Position numbers and translations under genes: made by a program. A stretch of 64,000 nt of DNA from Elysia crispata (Eukaryota; Mollusca; Gastropoda; Plakobranchidae): the NCBI GenBank assembly GCA_033675545.1, contig JAWDGP010003357.1, positions 719,501 through 783,500 on the forward strand, given 5' to 3'. Positions 1-12,700 of the stretch are shown in pieces; position 1 is the stretch's first letter; each line of letters opens with the position of its first letter. The notes under the pieces were generated by a model that did no database searches, was not told where the DNA came from, and worked only from the letters and a program-made list of their open reading frames with translations.

Positions 1-3000
1 ACAACATTGCTTTTTTTTTTGTTTATACAAAAATATGGTTGGGAAAGGTTTTGTAAGTAGATTGCTCTATCCACCTGTGTCTATATTTAAATTCTATTCT
101 TAATATGCCTACTTCTTGGCACGTTGGATGAAGTAAATAATTTTTGAAAGATGTAAACATGTAAACAACATAAAAAATACACATCTCTCATAAATATATA
201 AACTCAAAAGAATTATCACTCAAAAAAGCAGAATATAAAATAAATGTGTGCATAGCAGTAAAATAAACATGCATCAGCAGCTATAAAAGTTTCCCAGGTA
301 AATTGTTTGTTCCAATTCAGCCACTTGAATATATATATAAAGCCAACAAAGAGAATGAAAGGGTTTAAATAAAGTCATTTTGCATACTATGCAAAGCAAA
401 AATTCAACATTTAAGAAAGAAAAATATGATTTAGCAGACTTACATTAGATCTGCACTTTGAACAAGGAATGTTAGGCTAAGGATGGACAGATCAAGTGAA
501 ATTTTTTAAGAATGCATCGTGTTGAGCAACAATCCTTCAGCTATTGAACAATTTTTTCTTCAACTGAGGTTCATCGTTAATATTTATGAGAAATGCCTTA
601 AACTGATTCTTACAAAAATAACCATTTTCTTAAGATTTTTCCACTTTTGCACAGAAGCCAAAGAATTCAAAAGTCTATGAAGACTCTTTAAAATGATTCA
701 GCCAGTTTCTTTGATAACACATGCTGTATACAAAAGAAAACAGAATTCTCATTTATAAAAAAATTTCAAGAGGATTCCTAAAGAGCACAAAGAGGAGTTG
801 CACTGGTCAAAGAGTTGATTGAAATTTCACTATTTATGTCATTAAATTCAGTCATTCCAATATAAATTATACCAGTCAGACAACTTTTTTTTTTCCATAT
901 TACCACTTAAAACTGAGTTGCTGGTTTTTTTTTTTTGCTAAAAGTCCTTTGTTTGTTAGTCTTAAATGTGAGACTGTCCTTTTTGTACTGAAATATTGTT
1001 GAAAAGAAAGGACATGAAGTTCAGATAACCAGTTTAAATTCTCCTTCTTTAAAAAGCTTCACAACATCCTGATCCTGTGTGAAATTGTCTTTTTTCACAA
1101 CATTTAAGCTAGATTAGATGCCTGCATAAATGAAACGATCATAGATTCACTCTTAATCTTAATAATATAGCTGCAAAAATATTCTAAAATAAAAATAAAA
1201 TGAACATCCAAGGAAGCAAGACTATGAAATTTAAAACAGTCAGATTTTGTAAAAAGAGAGTCTAATTCAATCATAACAGATCCAAAGGCTAGATCTAGAT
1301 TAAAAAAAAAAAATGCCTATTTCAATTCATTTCTAAAAAGCATCGACACTCTCTCCTTTAAGACTCAGTCCTTTTGAGTGTTTTAAAGATAAAATATTGG
1401 CAAAGCAGTTGATATAATTCAAAATTATGAAAAAAAATGAGTCAAAGCACTCTAGATCAAATATGAGATGTAAACATCTGATCACAGCCACTCATCAAAT
1501 CGTTTCAAACATTTCAGGACATTTAATCAGCTGCGTAAATCTTAATTGCTCAGTGTGCTTTCGGACAATCACATATAATGAGAAATCTTCAAACTCATGT
1601 TGAAGCCGAAGGCACAGGTGCAACTACCAAACACCCTGATTTTGAATCTGATCACTGTTACATTGTTGTTGATCAAGAAAATCCTGTACAGCAAGAGTAT
1701 TCACATAATGATCATAGACCATGTTCTTCAATGATGTATCACTATCAGTTCAGGTGATTGAAATGATGATGAGGATGTTTCACTCAATCTCATCAACGAA
1801 ATGGATCAGGCTCCAGCAGATGTAGCAGGATAAACTTTACCACCATTATTAACATGGAGCTGACACTAGTGATTGGAGTACACATATTACACAATTTTAT
1901 CTCCAGTCACAGCCTTTTATAACACACTGTGTTACAATGAGCTATCCCTTTCTTCCAATTTTATACATGTATTTGTTAAATATTTTGAAACATGAGCCTT
2001 AATTTATTAAATATAAAAAAATTGCATAAATAGTTCAGTGACAGTGGAATTAATTTGAAAAGCAGAGATGGCTGCAAATTTTGGATAGAAGCAAACATTC
2101 CCTATATAGTGGAAAAGTGGCCCCTACCATAGCAAAGGGAATAAAGTTTCAATTTAAGCGTAAATTGAATATAAAATTTTAAGTATATAAAATGAGATAT
2201 CAAACAACATTTTAAAACCGTCAAAAGAAAAGTTATAACCCACAAAATTCATGATTTATGATTCACATACTTGTAAAAATGAAAAGTCATGTTCCCTCAA
2301 AAAATTTATCGTTATAAAAAAAAATGTGGCCCTCAATAAAAAAAAAGTGCAATTTAAATTAATATAGGAAAATCAAATTTTAAATTCATTTTACCATGCA
2401 CAAATCTCATCAAACCATATTTCTTTAAAGGTGTTTATGGTGTTTAAAATCAAGGACACTCTGAAATATACACACACAGAGAGAGAGAATGAGAGAAAGA
2501 GTGTGTTTGCTTTTTTTTTTTTTTTTTTGTGGGAGGGGGGGGGGTGCAAGTTTTCATTCAAAGAAGTCATGTGTGTAAAGTTTATAGCCATGTATATTAC
2601 TTTCTTCTTCTTTACAAGTTAGGGGTGAATGAGGTTATTAAAAACATTTTATTTTATTTTTAGCTTTTGATAAAAAATTGTTGTTATTGTTTGTAAAATT
2701 GAGGCATGACATTATCGGGCAAGTAAGTGATATGCATGTTTTTTGGTTCAAGCATTCAAATGAGGAGACAAAAACAATTTTGGAATATCAATATACACAA
2801 CAAGTATTGATTGGTAAATATCTTCACTAAAAACATGTTGCATAGTTATTTCTTGCATTCCTGTTTTAAGCTGCATAGTTAAAAATTTTTATATGCTCTC
2901 TGTGTCTGTAAATTGTTCAAACATCTTGATTGATGAATGTACTATGAAAAAGTAATAAAAAGCCTTTTATCTTAGGAAATGTAGAGTTCCATAATTATGA

Positions 3001-6000
3001 TAATAATTTATTGCAGCCATGCTTACAAATTAGTATCACAACCAGATTTAATTGTATCTTTATAAAATAGATAAATGCTGTGTAGTTATTTCAAAGGTAA
3101 CATGCACAATTCAGAAACAAAAGCTAGCTCCTCAAAAAGATGATTGAAATGTGAAACAAAAACACTAAAATTAAGCCTTAGCTTGTTAAATTATGGAAAT
3201 TTGAACCAAAAGCTTTGTTAATGTAAATTGTATACATTAAACAAATCTAAAATCCGTGTAGGAATGCTAAAAAAGGAGGAAAGATAGAAAACAATAATTT
3301 GAAGCAAATTTGTGTTAAGGTAGTGAGAAATCTGTTGAATAAAATCTTGCTTGAACTTCAGACAAAGGATTAGGAAGATATTGGGACATACTTTGCTATT
3401 TCGTTCATGACCATCTCGTTGATTCTTGACACTTGCATGAGAAAAAAAAATGGGATTATAATGAGCTATTGAAGATGGTTTCCTTTTAAGTTTATCAAAA
3501 TATAAATGAGGGCAAACTTATTCTATATCATATTGCTCATCCTTAAAAAAAATCTTCTAACCTGCATATAATAAAATGATAATTCAAACTCAACTTGCTG
3601 CAGTGCAGGTGGATATAGGCAATTCTTGAAATTTAAGTATTGTGACCATTAAATGATTAATGCTCTAAATTTACACTTTTTGATTATTCAATATGTGATA
3701 CTAGTATGAATAGAGTGACTTATTGATTGTTTGTAAAAATAAAATGAGAACAGAAAGCTAGGATTGCTTTGAGACCAAGTTAAACAAAGAATTTTTGACA
3801 AAAGGTATAAACTATATCATGTCTGGCAACTAGACTTATGAAGTCACATGTCACCCATTTCATATTTGAACTTTATTGAAGGCCGTGGCATTTAGAACAA
3901 TGTTTTCTGTAGCTTCACAATAATGAAAATTGCATCAAATTTTAAAATTATCAGAGGAAATATTAAATTTAAGGCTTATCTCAAATAGTAAGATAAAAAT
4001 GAATTTAATTTCTTTTAAAAGTGTTACTTCAAATTCATATTTCAAACATATGACTTATTGGGACAGATTTTAAATCATTTTTTTTAACTGAATGAAAATG
4101 TGTCATGTTTATTATTTTTGAAAGTAATTACTTTATACATATTTTATTATTTTTATATCATGGTAATGAACAAACAAACTATGTATATAGACAATAGTAT
4201 TCATAAGTTCATGTTTGTAGTTTATGAATTGCTAAGGTGGATTTGAGGCAAAAGTTGGATTTGTTCATCGATGCAATATTCAACATATTATGTGATAAAG
4301 CAAGCACATAAACATTGATCAAATTTGTTACACTTTGTGAAATTTTTTTAGAGTAATCTATATACATCAAATTATATATACTTACATTTCAAATGCCCTG
4401 GTTGTTTATTTTTCTGGAGAAAAAAAGATTCCAATATCAATTAGCCAATGCTGGTGAAGAGTTTAAATAATCCCCAAAATGATATGCTCTCAAAAACACT
4501 TTAGCCATGAGTGATTGAAGCTTAAAACTTTCAGGATGAGGTGAGGGAATAACCAATGATTTTGATAGATATATTGATTTTATATAAATATTATTGGCAA
4601 ATATTTTAAAAGCTATTTTGTTTATGTCTTTCCTGCCCTTTTTATTGCTGAAAGGCATAATATAAAAAGCAGAAAAAAAGTTATTCAGACATGTCACATG
4701 AGTAGGCATTGCTTAAATAAATGTTTCATTGGGCTTTAAAAAGTCTAAGTTCAAATTCACTGGAGCTTGGTTAATCCTTGAAGGATCAAGTCAGCTTAAC
4801 TGTCCAGCAAAAACATTAGATCTAGCATGTTACCATATTCAGTCAACATTATAATAATATGAGGCAAAACTGTCTTTTTTCTATCACAGTTTTAGGGGGA
4901 AAATCATTTTTATCATTTGTTTACCTACAGAAATTTGAATTTCTATACTGTAAGAATAAAAGACATTTTTAACATTTGTACTTTGAACAATTTACTGCCT
5001 TGAATTTGGGAAATAAACAAAAGTTACAAAAAATTTGACAAAACAAAGTGTGCATAATCTTAAAAGCATAATACAAGAATGAATTTAATGCCCAAACATC
5101 CCTATCTAATCACCTAAAACTAACTGCTTTGAGGCTGTTAATAGTTTATTTGCATTGTTACGAGGTTCAGTAAATAAGTTAATTAAAGTGTGTTTACAAA
5201 AAAAATACATACTAGCAAAAGGAAAAGATCTATATATTTGTCAGTCTTGAACTTATTCAACTTTCCAGTAAAGTCTGACAGAGTTTTTGCACAGTGGAGT
5301 CCTTAGTTTGGGCTGAGACAAGGCTATCACACTTGCTTTCATTGATACACTTAACACCATTTTAAAATGTGTTTAGTACATAAAGTACAAACAGAAATAA
5401 AAAAAACCCCATTCATTTCACGAATTTTACAATAATACATGTATAAGTTTTAGAATGAATAACAGACATCTATGATCACAGTAATGATTTGGTTGTGTAA
5501 TCTATTTTTTTTGTCATGAATTTTAAAAATTCAGAGAGAAAACAAATCATTTTTGTTTTGAATATCAAGTCCACATTAATTCTATACCTCAAGTTATCTT
5601 GTTAGGGGGCGCAGATATAAAATTTACAAAAGAAAGTTCTTTAGGAAAAACAATAGGTCACTAGTGAAGTTCACGCATAAGTAGCATCTTTGGTTTGCTT
5701 TTCTTGCATTAATCCTCTCTCCACAAGCTCGACAAAATTTGATTAATCAATTTCTGTATTTGGAAGTGAACAGTAAGCTCTATTTCGTAGATTAATTGAA
5801 ATAAAAACAAAGAAAAGCTGATACGCCAAAGGCTTCAAAATGGGAAGTGTAGTTAAGTTAACAAAATTCTATATTTACCATCCATGTCTTTTTTCATCAT
5901 GATTTTATAATTTTAAGATATAAAATTTGTTTTATCTTCATTCTTTACTTAAAGTAATGGCATGGTTTATGTTTATCTGGCTCCTTAACTAAGAATTTTT

Positions 6001-6852
6001 TAATATAACCCACAGGCGCGGATAATAACAGACAGCCATAATTAACAGAACATAGTTTTAAAATGAATAACATCTGCAGCTAGAAATTAAATATGGATTC
6101 TTAATAATGCCTGCTGTTCAAAATGAAGTAAATTAAAAAAAAAAACTTATAGATTTTCTAAAAGTAATCTTTAAATTAATTTTTAAAATTATACAAAAAA
6201 TGAATGCCTAAACCATTAAGCACCGAAGAACATGCTCAGCTTTAATTAAACAAATTTTAAGGAAGGACTTTCACAAAAGCAGTGCATGTTAGGAGGTGAT
6301 GGATCTTGTAATTTTATTGCTTAAATTATGGATTTGGGTGGCAGATAAGTTGTGGGCGAGCAGGATGACGAGGATAGGGCAAGAGCACCTACATTTCACA
6401 TGTCATGCATGATTTATGACTTGTTCAGGAGGTCAGTGAAGGAATACTAAATGATCTGCTACAGACTGAGTTACCATGCTGATTGTTTGATATATGACTG
6501 CAGAAAAATAATGATCTGGATAAACCTGTCATTTAGTCACATTGATGAAGAAGAATTTTTAATTTCTTGACACTGAGAAGATATATTGAAAACAAAAAAA
6601 AAAACCAAAGAAAAAAACAATCAGAAATAGGATAAGAAAATTTCAAGAACAATTCAAGCATGGTAGTGTGTATTTAAAATTGATCCCTTTTTAATTATGA
6701 GTCATCATAAACAGTTGTAAAATTACATCATATTAAACATTCTGATGCCCTTCATAATGTTTAGGCTTTTTAAAATATTTCCATACCAGTCCTCATAAAA
6801 TTTCTTGCCATTAACTGTAACTTAGCACACAGTATTAGAAGAAATAGAAGTA
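1..6852. other. AT-rich stretch without a recognisable gene
   Basis: Both strands were read for splice-bounded coding exons. Open frames are short, rich in Lys, Ile and Phe, and look like chance in AT-rich DNA. The only stretch with a coding flavour is 1552-1757, listed separately. A short GA/poly-T/poly-G simple-sequence patch lies at about 2475-2545. The region could be intergenic or a long intron or 3' UTR of a gene left of the window; the sequence does not decide. Confidence 0.5.
1552..1757 (+). other. Weak exon-like open frame, unrecognised
   Basis: A frame runs from an acceptor-like CTCAG near 1548-1552 to TGA at 1755-1757. It has more varied composition than its surroundings, rich in His, Glu, Asp and Gln. 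It begins Cys-Ala-Phe and has a His-rich segment that faintly resembles a C2H2 zinc finger, but the first zinc-ligand His position is not conserved. A donor-like TTCAG|GTGATT lies at 1748-1758. About 20 bases on, another frame gives an acidic stretch beginning DDEDVSLNLINE. It may be a decayed gene end or chance. Confidence 0.2.
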
Positions 6853-7993
6853 CAGTAGAACACGATTAGATCGAGCATGGACCCCTCGAAATCACGAATT
6901 CCTCGTACTCATCCGTTTTCCACTTCTGATTCTATCATTATTCCTTTCTTACACCTAATTTTTGGTCAAACTCATTTGAAGTTATACCATGTATCCTTTG
7001 AACAATCAGTCCTAAGTTAGAGAAAGAAAAAGTTGGTTTCTTAATAAATTTGACAGTCTGTGAATTAACAACAAAATTCTTTCATCACATTCGCAGATCT
7101 TAAATTTCAATCAAGTGCCCTACACAGTTGTTGTTATTCTTCAAACAAGCACACCCCATCTATCCCTTTCAATATGAACTATTTGTCTACAGGCGGCCTT
7201 GCCTTTAATCCTTAGGGAGAGAGACACCCCCTCTCCTGTCCTAACTTACTGTAGCCTCGTTGGACCACTTGTCTGTCAGCAACTGCCAGGTCTACTTGTC
7301 ACTTAGACTTCAAAGGGGTGATTATAAACAAACTTTAATTTTCCCATGTATCTGGGTCAACTCCTTGCTTAATTAATCAGTACATGGGTATGGGAAAAAA
7401 AACAAAGGCGGGTAAGATGTCTTTATTGATGGTTAGGACGCCAGATAGCTCAAAGTGCAGAGCGTTAGACTGACAACAGGTTGCTTCTATTTCTATCCTT
7501 TATGGGGTCATCTGGTGGGATAAGGTCTAGCTTTGCCTAGACAGACAGCTCCTGTCTGGTTTAAAGATTACACAAGGGATGATTTTTTGCATTTGACGTC
7601 AACCTTAGACCTTGCTAGAAAGAAATTTGTGACTGCAAACTGAATGTAGACCCATGATCTACATTTTGATCTAGCATCAAGAGTTTGAGATCCAATAAGC
7701 ATAGAGGTATAGAGCCAAGTTTTCGCATAAAACGAGTTGGGAATGACAGATAGAGTTTTTCGGAGGTATCAATATTCAACCCGCTATTTGAAACACTAAA
7801 AATAGCAGAAAAACAGCAAATCAGGTATTCCCATAATGCTTTGAATTATACGGAGGTAGCCCACAAAACATGAAGCCTTTAAACATTGTAATGTACTTCA
7901 AAATATGGGTGAAAGTTGCCTCTAATATCAGGCCAAGGCCCACTTGAACATATAAAAATTCCCCAATGAATTCGAGGAATCTATGCTCTACTG
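6853..7993. mobile_element. Non-autonomous pogo/Tigger-like DNA transposon
   Basis: The left end reads CAGTAGAACACGATTAGATC. The reverse complement of the right end reads CAGTAGAGCATAGATTCCTC. These form imperfect terminal inverted repeats. Each end is flanked by TA (6851-6852 and 7994-7995), the target duplication used by the pogo/Tc1 superfamily, and CAGT is the usual pogo/Tigger terminus. The 1.14 kb between holds no transposase frame, so the copy is non-autonomous. A tRNA-like SINE sits inside at about 7438. The family assignment rests on the termini alone. Confidence 0.55.
7438..7505 (+). repeat. tRNA-derived SINE head
   Basis: The sequence contains a box-A-like TAGCTCAAAGTGCAGAGCG and, about 30 bases later, a box-B-like segment CTATTTCTATCC where a tRNA has GGTTCGAATCC. 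The spacing fits a tRNA, but the stems do not pair well. It is therefore a decayed tRNA-derived SINE promoter rather than a working tRNA gene. It lies inside the pogo-like element. Confidence 0.4.
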
Positions 7994-9229
7994 TAACTGA
8001 AGAAGTGACTAGAAGACATACCAGTGGAGGTAGCAGTGGCAAAAATACTAATCTTAATTGATAGTAGTGATAGAAGTACTAATAGTGGTTGCAGCAGTGG
8101 TATTAGAGGTAATACTAATTGATAATAATGACAATAATAACAACAATAATAATAAAAATTTTCAGCAGTAGCTGCAGAAGTAGTAGAAACAAATAAGTGG
8201 TTGTGGTGGAGGAGTAATTATGCAACACTATAAGGCAAACAAAGTAAATATAAAACATTAAAAGAAAAGATATTTTGGCACTGGGAATTCACAGCCAAAT
8301 AAATTTCCTATCAGTAAGTCATGGAATATATGACTCAATGTACCTTATGAAATTAAAAATAATGCGCCTTTATATTTTTGCAGTGGGACCCATCTCAAAT
8401 AGCAACAAACATTGCTATAACGACAGATCTAAAAATCCCCAATTTTCCCTTTATTTAAGTCATTCAATTTATTTCTGCCTTAACGAGAATTGAAGCCACT
8501 TCCCCCTTGTAATAACAACAAGTAGATCTGAGGATACGAAGGAAGGAAAAGCACAAAAATTTTTCATCAAAAAAAGATCTCAAGTATGTTTGTTTTGCCT
8601 GCATGTTACGAACAAGCAGGCTTTCTTGCTGTTTCTTCCCACAGTCCCCTCCCAATAAGTGTAGTCTAGACCTAGTATCAGTATCAGACTACTGTATCAT
8701 GTAGCTAGCTGCGCATGGCACGCAGGATCTGTGCTCAATGCATCTCACTCACTGCAAAGATTTTCGCAAACCAATCCAGTCTTTGACTAGAAAGGAAGAG
8801 GGCGTCAGAGATGAGGGGTGGGGAAATTTTCAAACATTGTCTTGGGACGAGAATGGGCCGTCAAAAGTGATTGTTGAAAGATTGGATTTGATCACCACCA
8901 CCACTCCTGCATGCCTAGCCCCACAGAGGAGAGGAAAAATGGTGGGGATAGGGAGGGAATGAAGGCCTCTAGGCCTATGAACAAGACAAGAAGAGCCTAG
9001 ATTTTTATTATCTGTATTATCCTTGCAAGTCCTCCCCACCCCTTCCATGCAGAGGATACACACTCTTGGTCTACATAAGGGATTCTTATGAAATAAGGCC
9101 ATAGGTTTTGATTTTGAGAGCCAGTCCAGTTCTATAGTTCTGCAGTTCTACATTGCTCTTCAGTTTTAGCTTTCATTGTTAATCAATTGTTTTAGGACTG
9201 TTGGCCTCTACTCTGTTATCATCGTAACC
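7994..9229. other. Intergenic, no gene seen
   Basis: Short low-complexity AGT/AAT-type triplet patches lie at about 8040-8190. The overlapping frames near 8738-9102 run on both strands, match no family I recognise and have no convincing splice context. I see no RNA gene. Confidence 0.5.
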
Positions 9230-9346
9230 ATGTCTAAAAGTACAACTAACAAGAGAAAGCACATTACCAATGACACCAAATTAGCGATAATAAACACATT
9301 CAAGGAACAGGAGAAATCAAATGCACAGTTAATAATAGTGAATTGA
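9230..9346 (+). pseudogene. Relic N-terminus of a pogo/Tigger (CENPB-type) transposase
   Basis: An ATG opens a 38-codon frame starting MSKSTTNKRKHITNDTKLAI. The basic start followed by TKLAIINTFKEQEKSNAQL has the layout of the first helix of the CENPB/Psq helix-turn-helix of Tigger and pogo transposases, where a Lys/Arg-rich leader precedes a K-L-x-I-I-x-x-F/L helix. The frame stops where the rest of the DNA-binding and DDE domains should follow, so this is an internally deleted relic. A pogo-like right terminus lies about 130 bases downstream at 9484. Confidence 0.45.
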
Positions 9347-9401
9347 TTAGTCATTGCCCATGTTTATCTCCCATTCATCACAATAAATTCTTCTTTATTC
9401 C

Positions 9402-9484
9402 TGTTGCGGGAATAACGACAACTTTGCTATCTATATACTTTATGAAAAGATCAAAAGTTGTCATTATTCCCCAATTCCACTGTA
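9402..9484. repeat. Inverted repeat with a pogo-like terminus
   Basis: GGGAATAACGACAACTTT near 9410 is matched in inverted orientation by AAAAGTTGTCATTATTCCCC ending near 9474. The right arm then runs CAATTCCACTG into TA at 9483-9484. Read on the minus strand it begins CAGTGGAATTGGGG, a plausible pogo/Tigger terminal repeat. With the transposase relic just upstream, it looks like the right end of a deleted element. No matching left end was found. Confidence 0.4.
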
Positions 9485-9555
9485 CTTTTTTTTTTAGATG
9501 TGCAAACCCATGCAAACGTGGTAAAGGAACCAATTTAATGTTACGAGTGATAAAC

Positions 9556-9558
<3 letters not shown>

Positions 9559-9586
<28 letters not shown>
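9559..9586. repeat. (GA)n microsatellite
   Basis: Uninterrupted GA dinucleotides followed by purine-rich sequence to about 9620. Frames across it, rich in Arg-Glu or Ser-Leu, are artefacts of the repeat. Confidence 0.9.
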
Positions 9587-9589
<3 letters not shown>

Positions 9590-9754
9590 GGGGAGGGAAA
9601 GGAGGAGGAAGAGAGTCAGAGAGCCAGACAGACACCCAGAGACAGCATATGCATAAGGAAAAGAAAAGGAAGAAAATTAAAAAGCCATCTACACACTAAT
9701 GTGATAGAAAACAAATTAGTATATACAGTAATGGCTGTGACCTAGTTAAGCTTG

Positions 9755-12700
9755 TTACTTAAATAGTTCAATTGTGCAAATCTCACCCTTGTGTTCTTGG
9801 AAGACCACTTCTGATGCAATATCCTGTGTTTTGAAATGACGAACCATATTTTCTCCACCTTCAAAATCATTTTGACTTTTTTCCCCAAAGCCTTGAGGAT
9901 TATCAGCGAGTGACTTGTAGGGAATTACTTGGGTTTCTTGAACTTCTTTCAAAGGTGATCCTTGCGCTTGACCTGTCTCACTAGCTACATGTTGGTCACC
10001 TCTGAAAGCCTCCATGACATCTTTGCTAACATCCAATTGTTTAGATTTGTCATATAATGACAAGTTTTCTTTATCTTGTGTTACAAAAGAGTCATGCCTT
10101 CCAGGGCCTTCTTGTTCCTCCTGAGATCTCTTTTCCATATCAAAACCATTATCCCCATCATAAAGACCTATATCAGTAGCTTCCTCAAAAGCAAGATTGG
10201 GGTCAACAGTTTCACGGTTATTGTCAGTTTCCTTTTGTGTATGATCTACTGAGTCATGGGAGAAACTTCGGTTTCCATCATCTCCAAGATGCCTGGCCTC
10301 ATCAACTTGCTTGTCAAAGACTCCAGTTGTTCTAGCTTCCTGGTTAAAAGTAATACTTGCTCTAGAGTTTTCCTTCTGATTGGGCAGATCAATAACCTGA
10401 GTGTTGTCAGCTGTTTGTTAAGAGACAGGAAAAGTAAAGTAGCTTTGCAATAAGTTCTAGCATCAGGAAAAGCAAATGAATGTCCTAATGGTTGCATGCT
10501 TGGTACCGTAATCCTTTCTCCTTGTTGCAATTTGTTACCTAGAAATGGGTTGGCAATCAGATAATCCTAAGAACATCACAAATAAAAAAAAAATTGTTTC
10601 ATTTCTTTGAAATTTAAACCACTGGTTACATGAGAATTGTATGATTTTGAGATAAACCATCAGAAATATTTTATGGGCTATTCGTGTATGAACTGAAGAT
10701 ATTGAAATTATTCTAAAATAAAACAGAGCATGGAAAGATAAAATAGGTAAAGACAAAATAAAATGTAGTGTTTTTTGTTGTTTGTAGTGCAATAGGTAAC
10801 CAGCAACATGTCTGACATATCTTTACTAAGCATGTATGATGTAGATAGGCAACATGACACACATTTTTAGTAAGCAAGTAGGTAGGCAACACAACACATC
10901 TTTACCAAGCATGTAGATTGGCAAAACCACTGACACATCTTTACTAAGCATGTTGATAGCTCTCCATTATCAAGTTCATGTCTGTATCATTGCATTTTCT
11001 CCCTCCCCACTCTTAAAATAAGCAAAGAAAACTTGGTTACAAGATTTGCTCACGTTAAAAATAGAAGAACCCAACAATTAAAAAAAATCAATAGAAAATA
11101 AATTTCAACTTAATACTTACAAGACTCAGTCATCAAAAAGAATAAATAAAAATAAGAGCTAAAAAAATATGCAAAAGTGTTTGTCATTTCAAAATGATGC
11201 AGAAACCATTCTTTAAATGCAAGCTATGAACAAACAAAATTCCAACCCAAATCAAAAGTTAAACCATGTGTTATGAATTCAATCTCCCATATACTAGAGA
11301 TCAAAATTCACCTTCAGACTTCCCTAGATCCGCCTCTATTGATTGTTCCATGCGAAATGAATTAACTTTGGCTGGTTCTGATAAATTTGAAACTTTCAGT
11401 GCAGAGTTGATTTTATTGTTCTCGAGCATCTTTTCAGATGATCTATGTAGCTCTGGCTTATCTTTCAGCTTGTCATCTGCTGGTACTGGGCTGAAAAATA
11501 TACGAAGAATAATAAACAATAAGAATTTGTTGAATTTTATTTTATGCCAATCCAACTTTGTAGGTTTTAAGTTTTCACTATACTCTTATGTTTTCAAGAT
11601 CACGGGCGTGATATTAGCCTTTTGTATTAGAAAGCAGTATAATGTAAACCAAATATTTTTCGAGGAGCTATGGATTGGCCAGTTGCCATGTTGAAAACTG
11701 TTTTGTTTGTGTAAAAAAATACAATATGGCAAGATTTATCATTTTAAAATGATATAAAAGCTTTCAACAATAGTAACAGCTTCCAGTGACATAGAAATAA
11801 TAATTCAAAATAAAAAATCCAAGGCTAGATTTATTGACATAAAAAATATCCTGAATCACAACAAAATAAAAATTAAAAAAAAAAAGAAAACGAAAGAGAA
11901 TACACTCACATAATACTACTTGAGATTGTTTTAGGCTATAGATGCTTTTAATAGTAAGTGCCACAGTACTTAAAAATTTCCTAAAAATTGCATTATTACA
12001 ATAGAAATAGCAGATATGATTTTAAAAACGGAAGTTTCTATTTGTTAGCTACCTAGTGTGGAGTCTAAAAGGCCTACATTTGGAGGCTACCCCACCGCTT
12101 CCTCAAAAAAAAATTACAGAATTTAGCTCACTTTCAACGCCTGCCAATTTGTAAGGCAAATTTTGTTGATAGAAAACATATCTAGATGATCTGAGATGTT
12201 TTTTATCTGCACCAGGCATGTTTGAGCTTCTTAAATGTGTTCTATCTCATACTTGTAATATATGTATTTTATCTCACACTAAAAAGGATACCCCCTTTGG
12301 TAATCATCAAAAGTTTGGCATCAAGGCAAAAAAGTAAAGGTAATAGACAAAAGAAAAAAAAATTATTTTAAAGCAAGTTATTCAATGGTAAATGGTTAAT
12401 ATCTCACAAGTTGATTCCCATCATCAGTTTGTTAGCATCTAGCTGAGCTTGGGAGAGAGCTTCTTGCATCTTGCTTGAGCCAACAAGTTTTGAAGCTATT
12501 GTAAGAATCTGCTGGACAGGAGCTTGACATGCTCTGAGAAAATTGCAACCATGAATCATGAAGAAAATATGTTAAGTTTTTAGCAGAGAGTGAACGATGT
12601 GATGTACATTATTGCATAAGCATTTCTATAAAAGAGCATGTGCATGGTTTTAAAACCAGGGCTACACTTGAGGTTGTTGTTTTTTTTCTATAAAACAAGA

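Noticed and set aside
10246..10530. A continuous frame across the last GOLM-like intron, i.e. no intron between 10397 and 10506
   Set aside because: Reading through shifts out of the acidic C-terminal frame. Splicing ACG|GTACCA to CAG|GTTATT restores it and makes the total a multiple of three.
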